64,000 bases of DNA. Source: JACCTI01 sp038237435 (GTDB lineage Bacteria; Verrucomicrobiota; Verrucomicrobiia; Chthoniobacterales; UBA10450). Shown here one piece after another: positions 17,183 to 25,630 of the stretch. The stretch spans positions 248,001 to 312,000 of the forward strand of contig JBBRYT010000001.1 in assembly GCA_038237435.1 (NCBI GenBank), written 5' to 3'. Positions within the stretch are counted from its first letter, which is position 1; every line of letters begins with the position of its first letter. The position numbers and the translations under genes are program-made. The notes under the pieces are model-generated. The model made no database searches, was not told the DNA's origin, and saw only the letters and a program-made list of their open reading frames with translations.

Positions 17183-17778
17183 TTCGTATATCTTCGCGGC
17201 TCGAGCTTCGGCGGCCGTTTTCCTTTTCGCACCGCGCCCTGCACGGGAATGTATTCGAGCTCGCGGCGATCGATGGCGCAGCGTAGCAATAACCCGCCTC
17301 GACTCATGTCACCGCGGCCGACAAACTCCGCTGGAAAGAGCAAGCGTTCGCCGAAATTTTCCAGGAGAACATCAACATATTTTCCAGTCGCGATGCTGCC
17401 AAGCAGAACGACCTCCGCTTCGGCGCCGAGTTGCCTAACGAGTTGTCGCACGTCGCGTTCGAGCGGTTTGCGGTAGCGCGGGTCGTCTTCGTGAATGTCC
17501 ACTTCGGCGAACGAGCGCAGGTCATCGAGGCCGAGTGGCAGATCGACCGGAAGCAGTCCGCGATTGGGCGTAATGACGAAGGCCCAACCGAAGGCGCTGG
17601 CATAGGCGAGCTTACCGCGAAAATACAGTCCGCTCAGAAAGGTGAAGACTTCGCCCAACGACGGCGGATTGTTGCTGCGCAACCGTCGCGCGAGATTGAA
17701 CTGCGCGCGTTCGCTCATGATCATGCGCGCCCGTTGTCCGCCGGCATAGGCCGGAGACAAAAGGAAAACTCGAGTCAT
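17179..17778 (-). CDS. Conserved protein of unknown function coupled to DNA ligase
   Basis: I do not recognise a named domain in this 199-residue protein. It starts MTRVFLLSPAYAGGQRARM, has a mixed alpha/beta composition with no membrane segment or signal peptide, and ends in a basic tail (KGKRPPKLEPRRYTK). VVLLGSIATGKYVDVLLENFG (about 120-140) resembles a nucleotide- or substrate-binding loop but is not a P-loop. It overlaps the ligase start by ATGA. Such tight coupling suggests a DNA repair or processing role (inference). A repeat copy lies at 17434-17441. Confidence 0.75.
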   Translation of the reverse strand: MTRVFLLSPAYAGGQRARMIMSERAQFNLARRLRSNNPPSLGEVFTFLSGLYFRGKLAYASAFGWAFVITPNRGLLPVDLPLGLDDLRSFAEVDIHEDDPRYRKPLERDVRQLVRQLGAEAEVVLLGSIATGKYVDVLLENFGERLLFPAEFVGRGDMSRGGLLLRCAIDRRELEYIPVQGAVRKGKRPPKLEPRRYTK

Positions 17779-17898
17779 GAATCGAGCCGCGCCGGGGCCA
17801 GGTCGAGATCGCGCTGAACGCGCCGCAACCTCGCCCCGAAGGCGAAGAGAAGAACGATGGTCTCAGCGTGTTGCATTGGCTATTCGGGGCGGAAGGAT

Positions 17899-18264
17899 TT
17901 ACTGACCGTTCTGCGTGCGGCGTGCTTCCAGTTCGGCGAGATGTTTCTCCGACCAACGGCAAAGACCTTGCAACGGCTCGATGAGGGTGCGGCCTAACGA
18001 AGTGAGCGCATATTCCACTTTCGGCACGGCACTTTCATAAACTTTTCGCCTAACGAGTCCATCGCGTTCCAGACTGCGCAGTGTCTGGGTGAGGACCTTC
18101 TGCGAAATATCGCCGATGGCCCGTTGCAATGCGGAGTAGCGCAAGGGCGCGCTGGCGAGATTTTGAATGATGAGCACGGTCCATTTGTCTGCGATGCGAT
18201 CGAGCAGGAGCCGGGAGGGACAGCCCGGCGTGAGGACGTTGTAGGTCGCGCGGCTTTTCGCCAT
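17899..18264 (-). CDS. HxlR-family winged helix-turn-helix transcriptional regulator
   Basis: The 121 residues form a MarR-like winged helix. CPSRLLLDRIADKWTVLIIQNL followed by RYSALQRAIGDISQKVLTQTLRSLERDGLVRR is the classic HxlR recognition region. The N-terminal Cys of the PGCPSR segment is the conserved family cysteine that senses aldehydes or redox in some members. The ATG at 18264 starts the family domain; the longer frame to 18387 would overlap purD. It is divergent from purD across 44 bases, but a link in regulation is not established. Two repeat copies (17993-18000 and 18049-18056) lie within it. Confidence 0.9.
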   Translation of the reverse strand: MAKSRATYNVLTPGCPSRLLLDRIADKWTVLIIQNLASAPLRYSALQRAIGDISQKVLTQTLRSLERDGLVRRKVYESAVPKVEYALTSLGRTLIEPLQGLCRWSEKHLAELEARRTQNGQ

Positions 18265-18308
18265 AAAGTTTCTTGTAGAACGAATCGCGTCGCGAGCAAA
18301 TAGGGCCG

Positions 18309-19595
18309 GTGAATATTTTAGTTGTCGGAAGTGGCGGGCGCGAGCATGCGCTGGCGTGGAAGTTGAAACAATCGCCGCGCGTGACACAGATGTTTTGCGC
18401 GCCGGGAAATGCCGGGACGGCGGAGCTCGGCGACAACGTTTCGATCACAGCGAACGATCTGCCGAAGCTGGCCCGCTTCGCAAAGGAGAATCGCATCGAT
18501 CTCACCGTCATTGGTCCGGACGATTCTCTCGCCGCTGGCATCGTCGATTTATTTACGCGCGAAAAGCTGCGCGTCTTCGGTCCGACACAAACCGCGGCGC
18601 GCCTCGAATCGTCGAAGATCCTGGCGAAGGATTTGATGGCCAAGTTTCACATTCCCACGGCGAAAGCGGGTGCGTTTGATCGCAGCGATGAAGCGCTGAA
18701 GTTTTGCGAGCAGTTGCCCTATCCGATCGTGATCAAGGCGGACGGACTCGCGCTTGGCAAAGGTGTGGTCATCGCGCAATCGCGTGGTGAAGTTGCAGGG
18801 GCGATTGAGTCGATGATGAACGCAGGCCGCTTCGGCGAGGCCGGCCGGCGCATCGTGGTCGAGGAATTTCTGCGCGGGAGCGAATGTTCCGTTCACGCTT
18901 TGGTAGGCGGCGGAAGTTATCGCATGCTCGCGACCGCGCGCGATCACAAGCGCGCCTACGACGGCGACCAGGGACCGAACACTGGTGGCATGGGCGCAAT
19001 CAGTCCGGCGGACAATTGGAGCGCCGAAGTGGAAGAGCGATTTGATGGCGAGGTGATGCAACCGTTGTTGCGCGGTCTGAAGGAAACGGGAATCGATTTT
19101 CGCGGACTTCTCTTTCCCGGATTGATGATGACTGCGGAAGGTCCGCGCGTTCTGGAATTTAATTGCCGCTTCGGCGATCCGGAAACGCAGGCGATTCTCC
19201 CGCGTTTGCAATCGGACCTGGTCGATCTGCTGGAAGCAACCATCGAGGGCCGCTTGGCACACGTCGCAATCGAATGGGATTCGCGCGCGGCGGTTACGGT
19301 GGTGATGGCGTCCGGCGGTTACCCCGAGAAATACGAAAATGGAAAAACGATCAGTGGCTTGGACTCGTTAGGCGATTTCCGCGACGTCCATGTTTTTCAT
19401 GCAGGCACGCGACGCGAGAATGGACGGGTCGTAACCGCCGGGGGGCGTGTTTTGGCTGTGACCGCACTGGGCGCAACCGTTGAGAAGGCACGCGCGCGCG
19501 CCTACGAGGCGGTGGCGCGGATCGGTTTTGAAGGAGCGCATTACCGACGCGATATTGCCCTTCCTATGCTTCGAGGTAACGTCGCAGCCAATTGA
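18309..19595 (+). CDS. purD: Phosphoribosylamine-glycine ligase
   Basis: PurD joins glycine to 5-phosphoribosylamine using ATP in purine synthesis. The 428-residue protein has the ATP-grasp architecture: N-terminal VVGSGGREHALAWKL, the ATP-binding YPIVIKADGLALGKGV, and the active-site RDHKRAYDGDQGPNTGGMG, FPGLMMTAEGP and NCRFGDPETQ motifs. The start is GTG at 18309. Its TGA overlaps the next start, so it is coupled to the S41-like gene. purC is about 17 kb away, so purine genes are scattered. Confidence 0.95.
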   Translation: MNILVVGSGGREHALAWKLKQSPRVTQMFCAPGNAGTAELGDNVSITANDLPKLARFAKENRIDLTVIGPDDSLAAGIVDLFTREKLRVFGPTQTAARLESSKILAKDLMAKFHIPTAKAGAFDRSDEALKFCEQLPYPIVIKADGLALGKGVVIAQSRGEVAGAIESMMNAGRFGEAGRRIVVEEFLRGSECSVHALVGGGSYRMLATARDHKRAYDGDQGPNTGGMGAISPADNWSAEVEERFDGEVMQPLLRGLKETGIDFRGLLFPGLMMTAEGPRVLEFNCRFGDPETQAILPRLQSDLVDLLEATIEGRLAHVAIEWDSRAAVTVVMASGGYPEKYENGKTISGLDSLGDFRDVHVFHAGTRRENGRVVTAGGRVLAVTALGATVEKARARAYEAVARIGFEGAHYRRDIALPMLRGNVAAN

Positions 19596-20695
19596 TGTTG
19601 CGAGGCGTTCTCTTTTTCTTTGGAGCAGTCCTCGCTTTTGTTCTCGGCGCGGAGGTTCTTGCGCAAACTCCGGCGCGCTCGCCCAGTGCTTCACCAACGC
19701 CGAGCGCATCATCCACACCCGCTCCGACACCATCGTCCGAAGCGCTGATCAATTTGATGAGCTCAGCGGATTTGCAGCAGGCCCTCCAGCTTTTGAAGAG
19801 CAATTATCTGAATCCGGAAGCGCTCAACGAAACGGAACTAAATCGCGCGCTGCTCATGGGTTTGCTCACGCGCCTTGGTCCGGGCTTCATGGTACTTCCC
19901 GCGCGCGCACCGGAATCGGAGACGACGAGTCCCCTTTATTCGGAGGTCCTGGAAAACCACCTCGGTTATTTGCGGATTGGCGCATTGACCGCAACGAACC
20001 TGAAATCGATGGACGTGGCTCTGCAAAGTTTCGGCACGAAAAAAGTGGATGCCATCGTGCTCGATTTGCGCGCGAGCGGCGGGGCGAATGATTTTGCGCT
20101 CGCGGCCGAATTCGCCAAGCGATTCGTGGCGAAAGGCAAAGCGCTTTTCACCCTGCGCCGCACGGCCTCAAAGCAGGAGCGCTCGCTCATCGCGGACACT
20201 GATCCCGCTTATCACGGGATGATGATTGTTCTCGCCGATGGCGAAACGTCCGGCGCGGCCGAAGCGCTCGGTGGAATTTTGCGCTTGCACGACAAGGCGC
20301 TCGTTATCGGCCAAACGACCGCGGGTCAGGCGATGGAGTATGCTGATCTGCCGTTGAATGGCGGGAAAGTGCTCCGCGTCGCGGTGGCGGAAGCAGTCCT
20401 TCCCGAAGGTCGTCCTTTGTTTCCGACAGGATTAAAACCCGATCTGCCGGTGGAAATGGCGGCCGCGGATAAGCGCGCCATCTTTCAGCAGTCGATCGAG
20501 AAGGGCATGGCGCCATTCATTTTCGAAAACGAACGTCCCCATTTGAATGAAGCGGCGTTGCTCTCCGGCAAAAATCCGGAGGTCGAGGCGGAAACTCAGC
20601 GTCGCACACGTGGAAATGAAAAAACGCCGCGAGATCCGGTTTTGCAACGAGCGGTGGACGTAATCACGTCGCTCTCGATCTACCAGCAGCGCTAA
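19595..20695 (+). CDS. S41 (C-terminal processing) peptidase-like exported protein
   Basis: The 366-residue protein has an N-terminal signal peptide (about 1-24, ending LGAEVLAQ), a Ser/Pro/Thr-rich linker and an S41-type core. IVLDLRASGG (about 155-163) is the substrate-binding strand. The expected nucleophile is Ser219 in DGETSGAAEAL. The position of the catalytic lysine in the family motif GKG reads TTAGQA, with Gln245. No PDZ domain is evident. It may therefore be weakly active or inactive. ATG at 19595 overlaps the purD stop (TGATG). Confidence 0.75.
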   Translation: MLRGVLFFFGAVLAFVLGAEVLAQTPARSPSASPTPSASSTPAPTPSSEALINLMSSADLQQALQLLKSNYLNPEALNETELNRALLMGLLTRLGPGFMVLPARAPESETTSPLYSEVLENHLGYLRIGALTATNLKSMDVALQSFGTKKVDAIVLDLRASGGANDFALAAEFAKRFVAKGKALFTLRRTASKQERSLIADTDPAYHGMMIVLADGETSGAAEALGGILRLHDKALVIGQTTAGQAMEYADLPLNGGKVLRVAVAEAVLPEGRPLFPTGLKPDLPVEMAAADKRAIFQQSIEKGMAPFIFENERPHLNEAALLSGKNPEVEAETQRRTRGNEKTPRDPVLQRAVDVITSLSIYQQR

Positions 20696-20741
20696 GCGCG
20701 CGGTCTGGCAAAGTCGTTAGTCTTTGGGTAGAATCGGAGAG

Positions 20742-21485
20742 GTGAATCCGCTCGAGGAACGCATTGGTCATAAGTTTCGGAACTCGCTCCTGCTGGCAGA
20801 AGCGTTGACGCATCCGAGCCTTGGCCACGAAACGCAGCGGCATCATTTCGATAATCAACGCCTCGAGTTTCTCGGCGACGCCGTCTTGCAGCTGATCATG
20901 ACCGAGCATCTCTTCGCGATGTTTCCGCGGGAAGCGGAAGGTCGGTTGACGAAACTTCGTTCGCGTCTGGTCTCACGCGAAGCTTTGCGTTCGCATGCGC
21001 AGAAGCTCGAGCTCGGACAATTTCTCATGATGGGTCGCGGCGAAGAAGCGTGCGGCGGGCGCGAGCGCACTTCCACTCTGGCGGATGCCTTCGAAGCGCT
21101 GCTCGGCGCGATTTATTTGGATACTGATTTGGAAACGGCGCGGCGTTTCGTTCTCGCCCTTGCGGCGGAGGATTTAGCGCAATTGGAAGCGGAACCGGTG
21201 GATATTAATCCCAAAGGACATTTGCAGGAAACGCTCCAGGCAATTTCGCCACGCAGTCCGGTTTACGAATTGATTTCGGAGAGCGGACGCGAGCATGAGA
21301 AGACGTTCGTTGTGCGGGTGGTCTGGGAAGGAATGGCGCTCGGTGAAGGAGTCGGGCAGAGTAAAAAACAAGCGGAGACCGCGGCCGCCCAGGAAGCGAT
21401 GCAGCGTCGCGTTTGGGAAGAGAAAAGGATGATCGACTGCCTGCAGGCCAACCAGAGAAGTGCGATCAGTCTCGAGATTCGTTAG
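20742..21485 (+). CDS. rnc: Ribonuclease III
   Basis: RNase III cuts double-stranded RNA during rRNA and mRNA maturation. The catalytic domain carries the signature RLEFLGDAVLQLIMTEHLF and a second acidic motif LADAFEALLGAIYLD. The double-stranded-RNA-binding domain (about 155-225) ends with SKKQAETAAAQEAMQ. The GTG at 20742 gives the usual start (NPLEERIGHKF); a TTG at 20724 would add six residues. The last 20 bases overlap the convergent thiD, and the TAG stop lies in a dispersed repeat copy at 21479-21486. Confidence 0.93.
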   Translation: MNPLEERIGHKFRNSLLLAEALTHPSLGHETQRHHFDNQRLEFLGDAVLQLIMTEHLFAMFPREAEGRLTKLRSRLVSREALRSHAQKLELGQFLMMGRGEEACGGRERTSTLADAFEALLGAIYLDTDLETARRFVLALAAEDLAQLEAEPVDINPKGHLQETLQAISPRSPVYELISESGREHEKTFVVRVVWEGMALGEGVGQSKKQAETAAAQEAMQRRVWEEKRMIDCLQANQRSAISLEIR

Positions 21486-22284
21486 GCGAATGATTGAGCG
21501 CGTGAATGTTTTCACCGCCCTTTAGCGGCCAGCTGAAATGCTGAGCGATCGCACGGGTCACGAAAATTTTCGCGCGCGTTATGGCTTCTTCGAGCGGAGC
21601 ACCAGTGGCCAAGCCGGCCGTTATCGCGGCGGAAAAGGTGCAGCCGGTTCCATGCGTTTTCATGCCGCGTTCGAACTTCGCCGTGATCTCATGAACATGC
21701 GTCTTTGTGAAAAGGAGATCAGTTGCCTCTTCGCCGCCCAGATGACCACCCTTCACTAAAATCGGCACCCCATAACGACTCAAAAGTTGCTGACCCGCTT
21801 CACGCATCGCGGTCAAATCGGGAATCGATCGGCCGAGCAAAGTCGACGCTTCATCCATGTTCGGTGTAATCAGAGCGGCGAGTGGAAATAATTCGCGTTC
21901 GTAGATCGCGATCGCTTCTTTTTTCAGGAGCAGATCACCGCTGGTCGCGACCATGACGGGATCAATGACGATCGGAATTTTGCATCCGCGCAAAATGCGC
22001 GCGACGGCCGCGGCGATCGCAGCGGAATGCAACAAGCCAGTCTTGATTGCGCGAACGGGGAAATTTTCGAGGAGCAATTCGATCTGCTCGGTCACAACTT
22101 CACTATCGATCGCCTGAATTCGCCGCACTTTCCCGGGCGTTTCCGCGACCACACAAGTGATCGCCGTTAAACCGTAAACGCCCAACGACTGGAAGGTTTT
22201 GAGATCAGCCTGTGCGCCCGCGCCCGCGCTGCTGTCGGAGCCGGCGATGGTCAGTGCGACCGGAATTTTACTTTGCGCGCGCAT
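21466..22284 (-). CDS. thiD: Hydroxymethylpyrimidine/phosphomethylpyrimidine kinase
   Basis: ThiD phosphorylates HMP and HMP-phosphate in thiamine synthesis. The 272 residues match the ribokinase-fold ThiD family: N-terminal ALTIAGSDSSAGAGAQADLKT, the central VIDPVMVATSGDLLL and ITPNMDEA, and the anion-hole motif MKTHGTGCTFSAAI with the catalytic-base region. No other thiamine gene is adjacent. The C-terminus (HSPNESRD) is partly encoded by the dispersed repeat at 21479-21486, which also gives the rnc stop on the other strand. Confidence 0.94.
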   Translation of the reverse strand: MRAQSKIPVALTIAGSDSSAGAGAQADLKTFQSLGVYGLTAITCVVAETPGKVRRIQAIDSEVVTEQIELLLENFPVRAIKTGLLHSAAIAAAVARILRGCKIPIVIDPVMVATSGDLLLKKEAIAIYERELFPLAALITPNMDEASTLLGRSIPDLTAMREAGQQLLSRYGVPILVKGGHLGGEEATDLLFTKTHVHEITAKFERGMKTHGTGCTFSAAITAGLATGAPLEEAITRAKIFVTRAIAQHFSWPLKGGENIHALNHSPNESRD

Positions 22285-22311
22285 GATTAAACGCGCTGCC
22301 TAATCACAGCA

Positions 22312-22545
22312 CTAAGTGCCGTCGCTCCCGATCGCTTCCACCGGGCAACCTTCCATGGCTTCTTTGCAAAGCGTTTCTTCTTCGGGAGAGGTGGGCTGAT
22401 TGTAGACGAAGGAGTGACCGCCGTCATCGTTGCGCTTGAAATTGGCGGGCGCGGTTTCGCGGCACAGATCGCAGTCGATGCATTGATCATCGACATAAAA
22501 AGTGCCACCTACGTTTTCGGGGTATTTATTCGCTGCGTCGGCCAT
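22312..22545 (-). CDS. Small ferredoxin, 4Fe-4S type
   Basis: This 77-residue electron carrier has Cys22, Cys25 and Cys28 in DDQCIDCDLCRETAP and Cys67 in the closing GCPVEAIG, enough for one [4Fe-4S] cluster; Cys60 is extra. The ATG at 22545 gives a compact single-domain protein, whereas the longer frame to 22722 adds an unlikely N-terminus. It lies upstream of thiD in the same direction, 27 bases apart, and divergent from a small membrane protein. Its redox partner is not evident here. Confidence 0.88.
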   Translation of the reverse strand: MADAANKYPENVGGTFYVDDQCIDCDLCRETAPANFKRNDDGGHSFVYNQPTSPEEETLCKEAMEGCPVEAIGSDGT

Positions 22546-22675
22546 ATTTCCATCGGAAAATTGTCGGGGAAGGTTAGGAAGAAAGACCCTCTGCGCAAGG
22601 ATATTCGCGGCGCGCAAAACTTCGGCGCAACCGCACCATGCGGGACAAGCGAAGTTGGGTATGGTGGCCACGCGT

Positions 22676-22927
22676 ATGAAAAGCACCAAGAGCGCTTCGC
22701 ATACTTTGCGCGCCTTGCTCATCGAAGTACCGATCTATGCGGTGCTAGTCGTCGCCTATTTTTTCCTCGTCCTCCATTTCCTGGGCGACTGGCTCGGGTA
22801 CCTCTACAAAAATCACACGCTGCTTTATGCCCTCGTGTCGGTCGCGGTCGTGATCGGCCAGGCGGTCTTGCTGGAATGGACTACCACCATGCTGCTCCGG
22901 CTCTTCCAGGGTGGACGTTCCGAATAA
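22676..22927 (+). CDS. Small two-segment membrane protein
   Basis: The protein has 83 residues from ATG 22676. It carries two hydrophobic stretches, VPIYAVLVVAYFFLVLHFLG (about 17-36) and LLYALVSVAVVIGQAVLL (about 46-63), and a charged C-terminus (RLFQGGRSE). I do not recognise a family. It is the first gene of a tightly packed run with a TauE/SafE permease (3 bases on), Usp, MBL hydrolase and alpha/beta hydrolase, so it may be an accessory to the permease (inference). An in-frame ATG at 22661 would add five residues. Confidence 0.7.
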   Translation: MKSTKSASHTLRALLIEVPIYAVLVVAYFFLVLHFLGDWLGYLYKNHTLLYALVSVAVVIGQAVLLEWTTTMLLRLFQGGRSE

Positions 22928-22930
22928 GCG

Positions 22931-23830
22931 ATGCATTTTCCGATTTCCGGCGCCAACATCAGTCCCGTCTATCTTGTCGTTATCGGTTTTCTCATCGGCG
23001 TGATGGGCGGATTTTTCGGCGTGGGCGGAAGCTTCATTGCCGGGCCCGCTTTGCGCGCAGTCGGTCTTGATTGGAACTTCGCTGTCGGCACCGATCTCGC
23101 CCACATTGTCGGCAAATCAGTCGTGGCCGCGAAGCGTCACCGCGCGCTCGGTAATGTCGATTTGCGTCTCGGCATCATCATGGCCACCGGCACCATCGGG
23201 GGCGCGGAAATTGGCGCGCAGCTGATTCAATACCTAAAGCGCACGGGCAACGTCAATCAAGTGGTCAGCATTGTCTCGATCGTCATCTACACCAGTATTT
23301 CCGCCTTTATGCTCCTCGAAGGCGTGAAGACTTTGCGTTTGAAAAAACGCTCCGTGGCGAAAAGCGATCACAGCGCGTTCGTCGGTATGGCGCGCGCCAT
23401 ACAGAGAATTCACATTCCGCCGATGATTTCGCTGCCCGACTCCGGCGTGAAGTCGATTTCCATATGGATCATTATTTTCGTTTCATTCTTCGCTGGATTG
23501 CTCAGCGGATTTCTCGGCGGCGGCGGCGGCTACATTCGCATGCCGATGTTGGTTTACGTCCTGGGAATTCCAACTCATCTCGCAGTCGGCACCGATCTTT
23601 TTGAAATCATCCTCTCTGCGAGTTACGGAACCTTTACGCACGCGCTCAAGGGCAACGTCGATATTCTCATCGCGTTGGTCATGCACACCGGCGCGGCCAT
23701 TGGCGCGCAGATTGGCGCCATCGCCACTCAATATTTCGCCGGACCGAAAATTCGCCTGGCCTTCGTGCCGTTGCCATTGATCGGCGCCGCCATCGTTATT
23801 TACACCATGATGACGGGCCACAAATTATGA
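22931..23830 (+). CDS. TauE/SafE family (UPF0721) anion permease
   Basis: The 299-residue inner-membrane protein has about eight hydrophobic segments and the duplicated TauE/SafE motif: VMGGFFGVGGSFIAGPAL near residue 25 and GLLSGFLGGGGGYIRMPML near residue 195. Each is followed by an AVGTDL motif. Members export or import sulfite, sulfoacetate or related anions; the substrate cannot be told here. It has a long central cytoplasmic loop. Its stop overlaps the universal stress protein start by ATGA. Confidence 0.88.
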   Translation: MHFPISGANISPVYLVVIGFLIGVMGGFFGVGGSFIAGPALRAVGLDWNFAVGTDLAHIVGKSVVAAKRHRALGNVDLRLGIIMATGTIGGAEIGAQLIQYLKRTGNVNQVVSIVSIVIYTSISAFMLLEGVKTLRLKKRSVAKSDHSAFVGMARAIQRIHIPPMISLPDSGVKSISIWIIIFVSFFAGLLSGFLGGGGGYIRMPMLVYVLGIPTHLAVGTDLFEIILSASYGTFTHALKGNVDILIALVMHTGAAIGAQIGAIATQYFAGPKIRLAFVPLPLIGAAIVIYTMMTGHKL

Positions 23831-24720
23831 GTGCGATGCGTCTGCTCATTTGCAGCGACGGCACCGATCCGGCCGACAAACCGGCGCGGCTCGGCGGTTT
23901 GGTCGCGCGTGCCTGCAAGGCAGACGTGGCCCTCCTCGGCATCGTCGAACAACCGAAAGACGAAGAGCCGCTGCGGGAGGCGCTTGATTCGGAAGCAAAA
24001 TTTCTCGGCGAATTTGGCGTGAAGCCGGAAATCCTGATGCGGCCCGGGGAACCTATCGAACAAATCCTGCACGAAACTTCCGCGAACAAATATGACCTGG
24101 TTGTCGTGGGAGCGCCTATTAAGCGAACGAGTGGCCGCTATTGGCGAGCGCAACGCACTTACGAAGTGATCAAGTCGATCGCGCCACCAGTTTTTGTCGC
24201 GAGTGGTGACTGCGCAAGTCTCTCCAAATTCCTCGTCTGCACCGGTGGCAAACAATACATCGACGCCGCGGTGCAACTGACCGGAACAATCGCCGCCGGC
24301 GCCGGCGCTACGGTCACGATGTTGCATGTCATGGCCGAGCCACCCGCCATTTATGCGGGCATGTTGCGGCGCGAGGAAGATCTCGAAGGATTGCTCGCTT
24401 CCGATTCCGAGCTGGGCAGAAATTTGCGCGCGCAAAAAGCCAGCCTCGAAAAACTAGGGGTGACTGCGCAAGTGCGGGTGCGGCATGGCATCGTCATCGA
24501 TGAAGTCCTGGCCGAGCTGCACGAAGGCGGGTACGATCTCATGGTGACCGGTTCTTCACCGGCGCGCGGGCCGTTGCAGCATTACATCATGGGCGATCTC
24601 TCGCGCGATATCGTGAACCGCGCTGACGTGGCCGTGCTGGTGGCGCGACCCGGAAAGGGAATGCACAGCAGCTGGTGGTTGGCCTTGAAACGGGCTTTCT
24701 TGCCGAGTGCCAGCAACTAA
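23827..24720 (+). CDS. Tandem-domain universal stress protein (UspA family)
   Basis: The protein has 297 residues with two Usp-like domains. The first (about 4-125) ends YDLVVVGAPIKR...APPVFVASGD. The second (about 130-285) ends YDLMVTGSSPARG...DLSRDIVNRADVAVLVAR. The second retains a GxxG-like ATP-binding region (TGSSPARGPLQHYIMGD); the first looks degenerate. It is a cytoplasmic stress-related protein, coupled to the permease by ATGA. Its last 14 bases overlap the MBL gene in another frame. Confidence 0.85.
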   Translation: MSAMRLLICSDGTDPADKPARLGGLVARACKADVALLGIVEQPKDEEPLREALDSEAKFLGEFGVKPEILMRPGEPIEQILHETSANKYDLVVVGAPIKRTSGRYWRAQRTYEVIKSIAPPVFVASGDCASLSKFLVCTGGKQYIDAAVQLTGTIAAGAGATVTMLHVMAEPPAIYAGMLRREEDLEGLLASDSELGRNLRAQKASLEKLGVTAQVRVRHGIVIDEVLAELHEGGYDLMVTGSSPARGPLQHYIMGDLSRDIVNRADVAVLVARPGKGMHSSWWLALKRAFLPSASN

Positions 24721-25630
24721 CCCGCCGTCGCGGCGACGCTCCGCGGTCGGCAATTGGTTCGCGCATCTCGCGCGCGAATGGACGGTGGAGAGCTGGCGGC
24801 CAATCAAGCCGGCCTCTGCGCGACCCGACCCGAAAAGTTGGAGCGCTGAAAATCTGACCGCCGCCTGGCTCGGCCACGCCACGGTCTTGATTAACTTTTT
24901 CGGCCTGACGATTCTGACCGATCCAGTCTTATTTCCGCGATGCGGCATTCATCTGCCGGGTCTAACGATTGGTCCGAAACGCCTAACGAGTCCTGCCTTG
25001 CGTGTAAGCGAACTGCCTCCGATCGACCTCGTTCTCTTGTCGCATGCGCACTTCGATCATTTCGATCTCCGCACCTTGCATCGTTTGCCCAAGCAATCCG
25101 ATCTCATCACCGCACCGCGCACGAGCGATCTTTTGCGCTTCACATTTTTTCGAAATAAACGCGAATTGCGGTGGGGCGAAACCTTCGAGGTCCGCCGTGA
25201 TGCGGGCGCGATCTGCGTGACCGCTTTCCCGGTGAAGCACTGGGGCGCGCGCTTGCGGACGAAACGCGACAACCGGCGCGGCTACAACGGTTACATCCTG
25301 AAAGGAAGGGGCCGTCGCATAATTTTCGGAGGCGACACGGCGTTAACCGACAGCTTCGCCGCGCTGCACAGTGGAAAACCATTCGATCTCGCGATCATGC
25401 CCATCGGCGCCTACGATCCGTGGATTCGTTCGCATGCCACGCCTGAGCAAGCGGTCGCGATGGCTAACGCCGCCGGCGCGGAACACGTCATGGGAGTTCA
25501 TCATCAAACGTTTCGCTTGAGCTTCGAACCATTCCGCGAGCCCATCGAGCGTTTCCAAGCCGCATTGAATCGCTCGCCGGATCGAATCGCGCTGCGCGAA
25601 ATCGGCGAGACATTTCATCTGCCAGCATGA
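24707..25630 (+). CDS. MBL-fold metallohydrolase (NAPE-PLD/UlaG-like)
   Basis: The 307-residue protein has the metallo-beta-lactamase zinc site HAHFDH (His113, His115, Asp117, His118), preceded by AAWLGHATVLI and LTDPV. It is followed by PVKHWGAR, FGGDTALTD and a late GVHHQTF. This series matches hydrolases related to N-acylphosphatidylethanolamine phospholipase D and UlaG. The substrate is unknown. It starts with GTG inside the end of the Usp gene and its stop overlaps the following hydrolase by ATGA. A repeat copy (24982-24989) encodes the LTS of KRLTSPAL. Confidence 0.87.
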   Translation: MPATNPPSRRRSAVGNWFAHLAREWTVESWRPIKPASARPDPKSWSAENLTAAWLGHATVLINFFGLTILTDPVLFPRCGIHLPGLTIGPKRLTSPALRVSELPPIDLVLLSHAHFDHFDLRTLHRLPKQSDLITAPRTSDLLRFTFFRNKRELRWGETFEVRRDAGAICVTAFPVKHWGARLRTKRDNRRGYNGYILKGRGRRIIFGGDTALTDSFAALHSGKPFDLAIMPIGAYDPWIRSHATPEQAVAMANAAGAEHVMGVHHQTFRLSFEPFREPIERFQAALNRSPDRIALREIGETFHLPA

